A stretch of DNA of 64,000 nucleotides, taken from assembly GCF_001584185.1 (NCBI RefSeq), contig NZ_CP013234.1, positions 2,294,001 to 2,358,000 of the forward strand. Direction: 5' to 3'. This stretch comes from Collimonas pratensis (GTDB lineage: Bacteria; Pseudomonadota; Gammaproteobacteria; Burkholderiales; Burkholderiaceae_D). Positions 1-10,200 of this stretch are shown here, in pieces. A program made the position numbers and the translations under genes. The notes beneath the pieces were generated by a model that was given only the letters and a program-made list of their open reading frames with translations, was not told where the DNA came from and searched no databases. Within the stretch, counting starts at the first letter, position 1. The number at the start of each line of letters is the position of its first letter.

Positions 1-1289
1 TCAGTCAGGCTAGGACCGCCACCGGCGCCACCGCTTGCGCTTTGCTGGCAGCTCTGCCAGTCGGAGCAGGCCCATACTGTTTCCGAGGACCAGGCATTGC
101 CGGAGCCGGTGTTGACCAGCGTACCGCCCAAGGCCATCACGTACGGCGAGACCGCAGGATAGCTTTGTGCAGTGGTGCTGGTGTCGCACTCATAGGCGCC
201 GGAGTCGCCCGACGATACCGAGAACGTCTGTCCCTGCGCAACGGCAGACTGGAAAATCTGATCGTTACTGGCGGTGATACCCGACGATTGCGCGTCAGTT
301 TCGCACTCGCCCAGCGAGACGTTGATGGTCTGCGCCTTGTTGTCGCTAACCACTCGGTTATAAGCGGTAGTCAGATCGGAATCGCTCAGGGTGTTGGCGG
401 TGTACAGGATCATTTGCTTGATGGTGCCGCCTGCTGCCGCCAGCGAACTTTGCGTGTCCATATTCCATTCATCGACACCGGAAGTATCGCTGCTGGCGCC
501 ATTGATCACCACGGTGGAGACGCTGGTTTGCGGATAGCCTGAGTTGGAGGTGAATGTATTCAAGTCGGCGATGGTCTGCGACATGTCACCCTGGGTAATG
601 ATGCCGATGGTGGCGTTGGTGGCGCTAGGCAGGCTGGTGGCGTTGTAGATGGTCGGGAAGTCGGTAGGATTATGACCGACCGCCGACAGCGTCCGGGCAG
701 CCGTGCCGGCATCCAGTTTCTTCAGCATGGTGTGGTGCAGATGCACGGTTTGCAAGCCATGCACGGCCAGCACAACGTCGCCCAGCGATTGCGGCACAGC
801 GGCGTCGCTGACGTTGGCGTAGGCGCTGCGGCCGTTCACGCTATAAGTGTGCAGTTCGGTATTGAAAGCCGTTTTCACCGAGCCGGCGGAACCGTTGGCG
901 CTGATCAGCAGATTGTTGGCGGACACCGTGATATTGGTGAAGCCGCTTTTGGTCAGGTGATTGACGACCGCTTGCACCTGTTCCTTGGTAGGAGCGTAAA
1001 GGCGCAGGAAATCCTGGCTCGACAAGGTCTTGTGCGAGCGACCCGACATCAGGTCGGCAGTGAGCTGATCCAGTTGCGCCTTGTTGCGCAGTTTCAGCGC
1101 CACCACCACGTGGGTCAATGTGCCGGCCTGCATGGTCGAGATATGCGTCACGGCGGTTCGCGCCGTGCTTGCAACCGCAGTGGCCTTGGTCGCGGTTGGC
1201 GCCCAGGTTTCTGCGTGAGCGGTTGTGGCAAACGCAGCAAGCGTCATCGCCGCGAGCGCCAGCATTTTGAAGTTGGATCTGAATGTCAT
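1..1289 (-). CDS. Secreted S53 (sedolisin/kumamolisin) serine-carboxyl peptidase, 3' end outside window
   Basis: Only the first 429 codons lie in the window; the gene runs off the left edge without a stop. The start is an ATG with a GGAG ribosome site about seven bases upstream. A Sec signal peptide fills residues 1-26 (hydrophobic core, cleavage near AHA-ET). A pro-kumamolisin activation domain follows, roughly residues 40-200. The peptidase domain shows the family's EWNMD signature, giving catalytic Glu274 and Asp278, and an SSGDSGA motif with the oxyanion Asp362. The catalytic Ser (GTS motif) must lie beyond base 1. The family cleaves proteins outside the cell at acidic pH after removing its own propeptide. 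The family call is secure; substrate and pH optimum are inferred from the family. Confidence 0.9.
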   Translation of the reverse strand, partial: MTFRSNFKMLALAAMTLAAFATTAHAETWAPTATKATAVASTARTAVTHISTMQAGTLTHVVVALKLRNKAQLDQLTADLMSGRSHKTLSSQDFLRLYAPTKEQVQAVVNHLTKSGFTNITVSANNLLISANGSAGSVKTAFNTELHTYSVNGRSAYANVSDAAVPQSLGDVVLAVHGLQTVHLHHTMLKKLDAGTAARTLSAVGHNPTDFPTIYNATSLPSATNATIGIITQGDMSQTIADLNTFTSNSGYPQTSVSTVVINGASSDTSGVDEWNMDTQSSLAAAGGTIKQMILYTANTLSDSDLTTAYNRVVSDNKAQTINVSLGECETDAQSSGITASNDQIFQSAVAQGQTFSVSSGDSGAYECDTSTTAQSYPAVSPYVMALGGTLVNTGSGNAWSSETVWACSDWQSCQQSASGGAGGGPSLT

Positions 1290-2120
1290 TACTTTACTCC
1301 GGTTTTTAAGGGATAAAGTGACCCTGCCGACGGTGGTCGGCTGGATCTGCTCAGTGGATGCATTCCCGTGAAATGTAAGGCTCTCAAGGGAAGTCGCAAT
1401 TTCCCGCAACGCCGGCTGCCGGCGCTGTGGAGAAATGCCTTGTTGCCTGTCACGCACAAACGGCGGACACGGCGCAAACGCCGGGCGACGAGTTGCTGGC
1501 TGCCTGGCTTGACAAAAAATCGGCGAACAGAAAGACCACATGCGCGCTGCCGGCAGACGCATGAATTGGTGCTACATCAAGGTTGGATCAGTGACGCGGT
1601 AGAACGCCCATCAACTGGGTGGGGGCAGCATGGCCTCGGTGCCTGCCTGCACAGCGCAGAAGCCAGGTCTGCGAGCGGAACCGTCGGCCGACAGTTCCGA
1701 AAAAAACGGTAAGGCTGATTCGAGTCCAGGGCAAGGCATAAGACATTCCTCTTGAGGATTATCCGCAACTGGAGCCGCCTTCAAGGCGCCGGCAACTGGC
1801 CCAAGAAAGCAGCGCTGCAGCAACTGCTATGCACAATGTTTTTTAGTTTGTTTAGTCTTCTTGGGAAAACAGACTAATGGATTTATTTCTGTGTGGCAAT
1901 GTATCAGACTGTTTATTTTGTAACTAGTGTTACCAGTTGTAACCAAAAACAGAAAGATCTGTCTATTTTATAAAGCCGCTGTTTTTGATGCAAAAAAGCG
2001 CTGTCCTGATATGCCTGTAGAAGCCGGAATGCCAGGCAGCAAGCGCGTTTCCACGGTTTTTTGTATACTCCAGCGCAGAGCGAATCGGTCAATGGTCCAG
2101 CCATTTTCTTGAGGCTCTTC
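1290..2120. other. 831-base stretch without a supported gene
   Basis: Short open frames occur on both strands, but none has a good ribosome site together with a recognisable product. The part near 1830-2000 is AT-rich and contains a small inverted repeat (see 1920-1933), so promoters for the divergent peptidase and transporter genes probably lie here. Confidence 0.5.
1920..1933. promoter_or_regulatory. Inverted repeat GTAAC-TAGT-GTTAC, possible operator
   Basis: Two perfect 5-base arms flank a 4-base spacer, and a third related half-site, GTTGTAAC, follows at 1936-1943. It sits about 190 bases upstream of the MFS remnant, between divergent genes. No regulator was identified, so the role is a guess. 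Confidence 0.25.
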
Positions 2121-2987
2121 ATGTCCGCCGCACCTGCCAAATCGCGCTCCCATTGGTTACCATTCATTGTCGCTGCTACCTTCTTCATGGAGTACCTGGA
2201 CACCACCATCATCGCCACCGCCTTGCCGCAGATGGCGCGCGATTTTCATGTTGGTCCGAATGAGTTGAGCTTGGGCATGACGGCCTACATGCTCACCCTG
2301 GCGGTGTTCATCCCGGTCAGTGGCTGGGTCGCCGACCGCGTCTAGCCGACCGCGTCTAGCCGACCGCGTTGTCTCACGCACCGTGTTCGGCGCCGCCATC
2401 GTGGTGTTTACGCTGGCTTCGGCTTGTCGGCGTTTCGTTCCGGCCTGCTGTTGTTGGCTAGCGCGTTCGGCAACCTGTGCATGAAAATGTTCACCACGCG
2501 CATCATCCGGCGCTACGGTTTCCGCCGCGTCGCCATCATCAACGTCGCCATCGCCGCGCTGTTCGTGCTGGCCTGCAGCTTGCTGGCCCCGGCCACGCCG
2601 TTGCCATGGATATTGCTGACCTTGTTCATCTACGGCCTGGCGCGTTCGTTGCAATTTTCAACCTTGGCGACGCTGGCCTATGCCGATATCGGCGAAGCGC
2701 AGAAGAGCGCGGCCAGCACCTTGTGGAGCGTGGTGCAGCAGATGACGATCGGCATGGGCATCGCCTTTGACGCACTGGCGTTACGGGTCGCTGCCTACTT
2801 TCGCGGTATCAGCGCGGGTGCAGAGGAGGTGTCGGAGCCACATTTCGTGCTTACCGATTTTCATTGGGCTTTCGTGATGGCTGGCCTGCTGGTATTGCTG
2901 ACGGTGCTCGGTTATCACAGCCTGGCGCGCAATGCCGGCAGCAATTTCGGCGGCGCGCGCCAGGCTGGAACCGATAGTACCCGCTAA
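2121..2987 (+). pseudogene. Remnant of a DHA2-type MFS drug transporter
   Basis: The first 74 codons encode a typical MFS amino terminus: first membrane segment with EYLDTTIIATALP, then the loop ending GWVADR. The frame then stops at 2343-2345 because a 14-base unit is present three times (2331-2370), adding 28 bases. After the repeat the expected sequence (SRTVFGAAIVVFTLAS) resumes in another frame. A second shift near 2420-2430 leads directly into a segment (2424-2987) resembling the carboxy-terminal membrane helices of 14-helix MFS pumps. About 200 residues of the middle are therefore missing. Intact members are about 450-500 residues. The gene is broken by at least two frame changes and a large internal deletion and cannot make a working pump. 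Confidence 0.85.
2331..2370 (+). repeat. Three tandem copies of a 14-base unit inside the MFS remnant
   Basis: The unit GCCGACCGCGTCTA occurs at 2331-2344 and 2345-2358, with a partial third copy (GCCGACCGCGTT) at 2359-2370. Removing two units restores the reading frame across the junction, so slipped-strand duplication is the likely origin of the first frameshift. Confidence 0.9.
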
Positions 2988-3175
2988 CCCGTCGCCAGTG
3001 ACAAAAACGCGACAGAGGCGCGTGGGTTGTATCGGAATATTGCACATTATTGCAATTTGCCAACTTGTTTCATTTACAATCGATGGTTGATTGCCGACGC
3101 CGGTTTTTCGGCCAGGCTTGGGGGTAAGTCATGCGCGCATGACGGCAGGAATTATTACAAAACTAGAATCGAATA

Positions 3176-4888
3176 ATGATGATTATTGGCATAGATCTCG
3201 GCACTACCAACAGCCTGGTGTCAGTTTGGCGCGATGGACAATCCCATATCATTCCGAATGCCTTAGGTGAAAACCTGACGCCGTCTTGCGTCAGCATCGA
3301 TGAAGACGGCAGCGTGCTGGTCGGGCGGGCAGCGCAGGAACGCCTGCAGACGCATCCGAACCGTAGCGCGGCCCTGTTCAAGCGCTATATGGGTAGTGAA
3401 AAGAAAGTTCGCCTGGCGGGCAAGGATTTCCGCCCGGAAGAACTGTCGTCCATGGTGCTGCGCTCCCTCAAAGCGGACGCCGAGACCTTCCTTGGCGAAG
3501 CCGTGGAAGAAGCCATCATCACCGTTCCCGCCTATTTCAGCGACGCCCAGCGCAAGGCGACTCGTGTCGCCGGCCAGCTGGCCGGCCTGAGGGTGGAGCG
3601 GCTCCTGAACGAACCGACCGCGGCAGCACTGGCATATGGCATGCAGGATGTCGCTGCGGAAAGCAAGTTCCTGGTATTCGACCTCGGCGGCGGCACGTTC
3701 GATATCTCGATTCTGGAAATGTTCGAAGGCGTGATGGAAGTCAGGGCATCGGCGGGGGACAATTTCCTGGGCGGTGAAGATTTCGCCACCTTGCTGTGCG
3801 ATGCGTTTGTAGAAAAGAGCGGCTTGCGTGCATCGATGGACGGCATGGTCCGCACGCCGCAACAAGACCAGCGCCTGCGCGATGAGGCCGAAAAGGTCAA
3901 GCGCCAGTTGTCGGATACCGCCAGCGTCACCATGCGCATGCAATACGGCGAGCAGGAATACAAATGGGAGATTGACGAAGAGGCCTTCACCAAGCTGGCG
4001 GAGCCGTTGCTGGCGCGCTTGCGTACGCCGATAGAGCGCGCCCTGCGCGACGCCCGCATCCGCGCGGCGACGCTGGACAAGATCGTGCTGGCCGGCGGCG
4101 CCACCCGCATGCCGATGGTGCGCAAGCTGGTGTCACGCATGTTCGGCCGTTTCCCGCTGGTGCATTTCAATCCGGATGAAGTAGTGGCGCTCGGCGCGGC
4201 AGTGCAGGCGGGCTTGAAAATGCGCGATTCGGCGCTGGATGAAGTCGTCATGACCGACGTCTCGCCTTACTCGTTGGGGATTGCGATTTCGCGCCAGGTC
4301 GGCCCCAACCAGTATATTCCCGGCCACTATCTGCCGATCATCGAACGCAATATGGTGGTGCCGGTGTCGCGCGTGGAAAACATCACCACGATCCAGGATA
4401 ATCAGAAAGAGCTGCATGTGGCGATCTACCAGGGTGAGTCGCGCCTGGTGAAAGATAATGTCTACCTGGGCACGATCCAGTTCCCGATCACGCCTAAGAA
4501 GGCAGGGGAGGTCGCGGTCGACGTCCGTTTCACCTACGATCTGAACGGCATCCTGGAAGCCGAGGCCACCGTGGCAGGGAGCGATCAGGTGCACAAGCTG
4601 GTGATTGCGGAAAACCCCGGGGTCATGTCGCCGGAACAGATCGAGCAGCGCTTCCACGAACTGGAACACCTCAAGATCCACCCACGCAGCCAGGCAGAAA
4701 ACCGTGCCCTGATGGCACGCGCCGAACGCCTCTACGAGCAGTCGCTGGGCGACGTCCGGACTTTTCTGTCGCATCGCATTGCTGCTTTCCAGGTCTTGCT
4801 GGAGTCGCAGAAGATGGATGAGATCCGCCATGCGCGCGTGGAGCTGAAGAAGCATCTCGACCATCTCGAAAATGAAAGCTACATCTGA
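3176..4888 (+). CDS. hscC: HscC-type Hsp70 chaperone
   Basis: This is a 570-residue DnaK-family ATPase, close to the length of E. coli HscC and shorter than DnaK (about 638). The nucleotide-binding domain opens with IGIDLGTTNSLVSVW, has the phosphate-2 loop FDLGGGTFDISIL near residue 165, and the adenosine motif VLAGGATRMPMV near 305. The substrate domain follows (residues about 370-500) with a short helical lid. Two ATG codons in tandem (3176 and 3179) could start it. The stop codon overlaps the start of the next gene (TGATG), a J-domain protein, so the two are translationally coupled. In E. coli HscC works with the J proteins DjlB and DjlC, and the pairing here matches. Its clients are unknown. 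Confidence 0.93.
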   Translation: MMIIGIDLGTTNSLVSVWRDGQSHIIPNALGENLTPSCVSIDEDGSVLVGRAAQERLQTHPNRSAALFKRYMGSEKKVRLAGKDFRPEELSSMVLRSLKADAETFLGEAVEEAIITVPAYFSDAQRKATRVAGQLAGLRVERLLNEPTAAALAYGMQDVAAESKFLVFDLGGGTFDISILEMFEGVMEVRASAGDNFLGGEDFATLLCDAFVEKSGLRASMDGMVRTPQQDQRLRDEAEKVKRQLSDTASVTMRMQYGEQEYKWEIDEEAFTKLAEPLLARLRTPIERALRDARIRAATLDKIVLAGGATRMPMVRKLVSRMFGRFPLVHFNPDEVVALGAAVQAGLKMRDSALDEVVMTDVSPYSLGIAISRQVGPNQYIPGHYLPIIERNMVVPVSRVENITTIQDNQKELHVAIYQGESRLVKDNVYLGTIQFPITPKKAGEVAVDVRFTYDLNGILEAEATVAGSDQVHKLVIAENPGVMSPEQIEQRFHELEHLKIHPRSQAENRALMARAERLYEQSLGDVRTFLSHRIAAFQVLLESQKMDEIRHARVELKKHLDHLENESYI

Positions 4889-6660
4889 TGCATTCCGAAT
4901 GGAACAAGTGGATCTGGAGCGCGCTCGATATTCCGCCGTCGGACGATGAGCGTACGGTCAAGCGTGCTTACGCCAAACGCCTGAAAGTAGTGCGGCCGGA
5001 CGACGATCCGGAGAAATTCCAGGCTTTGCGGCAGGCTTATGAGCGCGCCCTGGCGCTGATCCAGCAATCATTTGCCGGCAACGCCGGCCACGGTAACGCG
5101 GCGGCATTGCCGGCCGCGGCAAAAGCGGTCGATCCGGCCGGCGAGACGATGGCAGAAAGCCTGGCCCATCCCGGCCTGCCTGCCGCCAAGCAGACGATCA
5201 TTCTGCATCAGGACCAGGCGAGCTTGCTGGCGGCCGCGCAGCCGGCGTTTGATGCGGGCGCTGCCGCGGACACCTTGTGGCAGGCGCTGATGCTGCGGAT
5301 GACGCCCGGGAAGCTGCGCTATACCTCTGCGATCCTGGCCGATTTTGTCAAGGCCGAGAATTTTGAGAACTTCGATGTCCGCGATGCGTTTGAATTCCAT
5401 GCCATGCAGTACTGCGCCCAGCAGAATGCCGACCAGACCGCGCGCGCCGCCATGGTCGAACATTTCGGCTGGACCGACAATGCGCAGCATCTGTTCCAGC
5501 ACAACCCGGATCTGGCGCGCACGGCGCTGGCCCGCTATCGCGCGGATCAAGGTTACAAGTGGCTGGAGAATTCTGCCATCACCGGTTCGCAGGCCGCCCT
5601 GGCCCTGATCCAGACCGCGCTTCCCAAGCGCTCAATGCGCTTGTACCAGCACAAATTCGTGGCTGAAATGCAGGAACTGGTGCAGCGAATCCGCTGGCAC
5701 CTGCCTGAACTGCTGGCATATCGCCTCAATCCAGAACTGTTCGCATGGTGGGAGAAGCAGGCGCATACGCCACGCCTGAGCATGCGCTCGGGCGTCATTG
5801 CGCTGCTGCTGGGCGCGCTGGTTTTCGGTTTCCTGGCAACATGGTGCGCCAGCCTCATCCCGGAAAGCCTGCATGACGCGACGGCAGTCACGGCTTTCGT
5901 CGCGATCGAAGTCGGCGCGCTCTGGCTGGCCTATCTGGCCATCAAGCGCGGCGCCTCGCAGCGTTTAAAGCAATGGCTGTATGCCAAGCACCTGACAAAT
6001 TGGGTACAAGTCGGCTGGATGCCTTTGTTCATATTATGTTCGACCGCCGCCATGTTTGACCTCAGCGGCGATGCCATGCATGGGCTGATCGATGCTGGCC
6101 TGTTGCTATGCGCACTGGTTTCCTTGTTTGCAGCGTGGCGCTTCCTGAATGTGGTCGGCTTCGTTATCGTTGCTCTGCTGACCGTCGTTTTAGGTGGCGT
6201 CGGCGGACTTGGCCTCTCCATTTTTCCGGGATTCGGATTTTGGGAGTGCTGCCTGATTGCGCTGCCTGTGGCGATCATGCTGGTGCGTGGAGGGGAATAC
6301 CACTATGGCTTGCTGAAATTCTCCGACAATTCTTTATGGAAGATTCGCGTCGCCTGGATGGCCATCGCAGGGCTGATATTTTATCTGGGCACCCTGGCGA
6401 CGCCGGAGCACTATATCGTGCCCGCCGTGGCGGCCTGGCTCTGGTCTTTGCTCAGTATTCCGATCGTCAACGTTTATCTGGGCAGTGGCGCTACCGGCAT
6501 GAGGGTCTATGCGTTTGGCCTGGTGACGATGGTGGCCAGCGCTGTACTGGAAAAAGCGAATCCTGCGATCCATCTGACGTCGACCATGCTGCTCGTCATG
6601 GCCTTGTTCATCGGCTTCAATAGCCAGGTTTGCAGAGACAGCGGCCGTAAATTCTCTTGA
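4888..6660 (+). CDS. Membrane J-domain protein, DjlB/DjlC-like partner of HscC
   Basis: This 590-residue protein begins with a divergent J domain (residues about 6-55: ALDIPPSDDERTVKRAYAKR, then RPDDDPEKFQALRQAYERAL). The invariant HPD tripeptide of classical J domains reads RPD here. A soluble helical region (about 100-280) follows, then a carboxy-terminal block of roughly eight to ten hydrophobic segments (about 300-585), so the protein is likely anchored in the inner membrane with the J domain in the cytoplasm. Its start overlaps the hscC stop by one base, indicating a dedicated chaperone pair. E. coli DjlB and DjlC share this plan of a J domain ahead of membrane segments. Confidence is high for the pairing and lower for the exact name. 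Confidence 0.85.
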   Translation: MHSEWNKWIWSALDIPPSDDERTVKRAYAKRLKVVRPDDDPEKFQALRQAYERALALIQQSFAGNAGHGNAAALPAAAKAVDPAGETMAESLAHPGLPAAKQTIILHQDQASLLAAAQPAFDAGAAADTLWQALMLRMTPGKLRYTSAILADFVKAENFENFDVRDAFEFHAMQYCAQQNADQTARAAMVEHFGWTDNAQHLFQHNPDLARTALARYRADQGYKWLENSAITGSQAALALIQTALPKRSMRLYQHKFVAEMQELVQRIRWHLPELLAYRLNPELFAWWEKQAHTPRLSMRSGVIALLLGALVFGFLATWCASLIPESLHDATAVTAFVAIEVGALWLAYLAIKRGASQRLKQWLYAKHLTNWVQVGWMPLFILCSTAAMFDLSGDAMHGLIDAGLLLCALVSLFAAWRFLNVVGFVIVALLTVVLGGVGGLGLSIFPGFGFWECCLIALPVAIMLVRGGEYHYGLLKFSDNSLWKIRVAWMAIAGLIFYLGTLATPEHYIVPAVAAWLWSLLSIPIVNVYLGSGATGMRVYAFGLVTMVASAVLEKANPAIHLTSTMLLVMALFIGFNSQVCRDSGRKFS

Positions 6661-6859
6661 AATCCGCCGTCATAAACCGCGCTGCAAATCGGTTGTCGCA
6701 ATCGCATGAAAATAGTTGTAAAATTGCAACGGTATGATTGCAACAAAACCAATGGCGTGGATTTGTAAAAGCCGGCCCGTCCAGGGCTGCTTGCACGCCG
6801 TGCTTACTCGGAATAGCGGCTTTTATCCGCTTTGATCGGACTTGATACAGGATGATGAA

Positions 6860-7195
6860 ATGTTTTTGATCTGGAAGGGATGGGGGTTGTTGGTGATTGT
6901 CATCACGGCATTGATAGTAATATTGACGACGGTGGTTTTCGACAAGCTTGGTTTGCCCGTGGCGTATGGGGCGGCGTTGGGAATGATCGGTTCCGCCTTT
7001 GCGCTCTGGCAGGCCGGGAACAGGTTCAACTCGCCGCGCAAAAACCGGGTGCTGCTAGACCAGCAGACCGGCGCCGAGGTGATCTTGAAGCCGGACCATT
7101 CTTTGTTCTTCATCAAGATGCAGTACTGGGCGTTCATTGCCGGCGTGATTGGTCTGGTCATGCTGGTCAATCTGCTTGCGGGCCGTTCGTCCTGA
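6860..7195 (+). CDS. Small membrane protein of unknown function
   Basis: An ATG at 6860 with AGGA seven bases upstream gives 111 residues. A TTG six codons earlier is the weaker choice. The sequence shows three hydrophobic segments: residues about 5-27, 30-50 and 85-107. A basic, soluble stretch (NRFNSPRKNRVLLDQQTGAE) lies between the second and third. I do not recognise the family. It stands alone between the chaperone pair and the macroglobulin gene. The upstream gap contains GTTGTAAAATTGCAAC followed by another TTGCAAC, which could be a weak operator. Confidence 0.65.
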   Translation: MFLIWKGWGLLVIVITALIVILTTVVFDKLGLPVAYGAALGMIGSAFALWQAGNRFNSPRKNRVLLDQQTGAEVILKPDHSLFFIKMQYWAFIAGVIGLVMLVNLLAGRSS

Positions 7196-7272
7196 GGCAA
7201 CGGTTTTAAAAATAGAGCGGCACAGCGCACAGCAAGCTGCCGTTTCCATGTTTTTCTAGTCTGAGGATGTCC

Positions 7273-10200
7273 ATGCGACCAGCAATCGAACGTAAGACAG
7301 CAAGCAACAGCGCCGTGAAATTTCCGGGGCTGTTTTTTTTCGCCTGCAGGGCTGCCGGTCCGTTGCTCGCGGCCTTGTTGTTCAGCCAGAGCGCGCATGC
7401 CGCCGGCATCAACAGCTTTTCTCCGCAAGGCGACGTCGCCCAGGTGCGTCAGGTGCGGGTCAACTTTTCCGAAGCAGCCGTGAAATTCGGCGATCCCAAG
7501 GCGCCGATGCCGTTCGATGTCAATTGCGCCGAGGCCGGCAGCGGCCGCTGGGCCGACGAACGCAACTGGATCTATGATTTCGTCAAGGACATAGGGCCGG
7601 GCACGCGCTGCAGCTTCGCGCTCAAGACCGGCTTCAAGCTATTGTCCGGCGCAGCGGTAAGTGGCAAGACCAGCTTTCAGTTCAACACTGGCGGCCCCGC
7701 CGTGATCAATGTCATGCCGTCGGGTGAGCGTATCGACGAAGAGCAGATCTTCATCCTGGTGCAGAACGGCGCCGCCACCAGCGACAGTATCTTGCAGCAC
7801 GTGTATTGCGAAGCGGAAGGGGTGCACGAACGGATTCCGGTCAAGCTGATTGCCGGCGCGGCGCGCAAGGACCTGCTTGATCATTTTGCCGAAAAAATCA
7901 ATCCCGAACGCGTCAGCACCGTGCAATGCCAGCAGCGCCTGCCTAACGACAGCGAGGTCAGCCTGACCTGGGACAAGGGAGTGGCGACGCCCTCAGGCGT
8001 GGCCAGCCGCCAGCCGCAAGTATTCAAGTTCAAGGTGCGCCCGACTTTCACCGCCAGCTTCAGCTGCGAGCGCGAAAATGCCAACGCCGCCTGCGCGCCT
8101 ATTCTGCCGGTACGGCTGCTGTTTACTTCGCCGGTGCCACGCAAGCTGGCGGAGAATGTCACGCTGAGCGGCGCCAACGGCAAGCTCAAGCCCTTCTTCG
8201 ACAAGACCGACACCGAGGACACGGTGACGCAACTGACCTTCAATCCGCCTTTCGCGGAAAAGTCTGAACTCAGCATCGAGCTGCCGAAAGACTTCCAGGA
8301 TGAAAACGGCCGCGCCTTGTCGAACGCCACGGCATTTCCGATGAAAGCCCGCATGGCGGACTATCCGCCGCTGGCGAAATTTCCCTCGGCGCCGTTCGGC
8401 ATCATCGAACTCAATGCCGACGCCACCTTGCCGGTCACCCTGCGCAGCGTCGAGGCCAGCATGATCGCGCGCAGCGCCGACGGCAAGATCCATCCGGGCA
8501 ATGTCAGCAACCTCAAGGTCACGGACGACCAGAGCATCATCGCCTGGCTGACCAAGCTTAACCGTTATCACGAGAGCAGCATCACCATCAACAAGAAGTC
8601 GGTGGAGACACGCAGCCTTGGCATCCTGGCCAAGCAGGCCGGCGTCAAGACGCTGGCGCTGCCGCAGTCGCCGGAAAACAAAGATGGCATCCGGCCGTTT
8701 GAAGTGATCGGCATTCCACTCAAGGATCCCGGCTTCTATGTGGTCGAACTGGAATCGCAAAAGCTGGGCGCGGCGTTGCTGGGCAAGGCGGCGCCGATGT
8801 TCGTGCGCACCAGCGCGCTGGTGACCAATTTGTCGGTGCACGTCAAGATCGGCCGCCAGAACGGCGCGGTCTGGGTCACCACGCTGGACAACGCCAAGCC
8901 GGTGAGCGATGCCGATGTGCGGATTTCCGATTGCACCGGTACCGAACTGTGGCGCGGCAAGACTGACAAGACCGGGATCGTGATGGTGCCGGAATTTCCG
9001 GAGGACGTTTGCCGCAACGGCGGCGATGGCGAATCCGGGAAAATCTCCGGCTTCTTTGTCAGCGCCCGCAAGACTGACGAAAAAGGCCGTGCCGACATGG
9101 CGTTCGCTTTGACCTCCTGGAACAGCGGCATCGAATCCTGGCGCTTCAACCTGCCGACCGATACCGACAAGGCGTCCACCGTGCGAGCCCATACCGTATT
9201 CGACCGCACCTTGTTCCGCGCCGGCGAAACGGTATCGATGAAGCACGTGATCCGCACCGAGACCATGCAAGGCTTCGGCTTCCTGACCAAGGACAAGTTG
9301 CCGACCCGGGTGCGCATCATCCATCAGGGCAGCGGCCAGGAGTATCAGTTTGCACTGACCTGGCGCGGCCAGAAAAACGCGGAAACCGTGTTTGCCATTC
9401 CCAAGGAAGCCAAGCTCGGCAGCTATGACGTGATGCTGGACAGCGGCGCGCCTAAGAACGTCGCCGAAGCCGGCGATGCGAAAGATGACAGCGACAACAG
9501 CAGCGACGAGGGCGACGACGAAGGCCACGGCCGCCGCAGTTACAGCACCGGCAGTTTCCGCGTCGAAGAGTTCCGCCTGCCGCTGTTGCAAGGACGGATC
9601 ACACCGCCGAAAAGCCTGGTGGCGCCGAAGGAAGTGCCGCTCGATGTACAGCTGAACTACCTGAACGGCGGCGGCGCTTCCGGCCAGTCGGTGCACGTCA
9701 CCAGCCTGTTGCGCAGCAAGGGCGTAAGTTTTTCTGCCTACGACGGCTATTCCTTTTCGGCCGCGCGCAACGATGAGGACAGCGGCGCTGACGACCAGAA
9801 GATCGTCGCCGACAAATTGCCGGTGACGCTGGACAAGAACGGCGGCGGCAAGACTGTAGTGAAGGACTTGCCGGCGATTACCGCGCCGAAGGAAATGCTG
9901 ACGGAAATGACCTTCGCCGATCCAAACGGCGAAATCCAGACCGTATCGAGCGTCACGCCAATCTGGCCGGCGGCAGTGGTGGTCGGCCTGAAAGCCGGGG
10001 AGTGGGTCTCGGTCAAGAAGAAGCTGACCCTGACCGCGGTGGCGCTGAATCCTGCGGGCCAGCCGCAAAGCGGCGTGTCGATTGAAATCAGCGGCTCGTC
10101 CAAGCGTACCAATTCGCACCGCAAGCGCATGGTGGGCGGATTCTATGCCTATGAAAACACCAGCAGCGGCACTGACCTCGGTTCGCTGTGCTCGGGTAAA

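Noticed and set aside
1368..1712. 114-codon open frame in the 1290-2120 gap
   Set aside because: Arg-rich translation, no ribosome site, no family resemblance.
7993..10119. 708-codon open frame opposite the macroglobulin gene
   Set aside because: Antisense shadow, rich in His, Arg and Gln as expected from reversed GC-rich codons.
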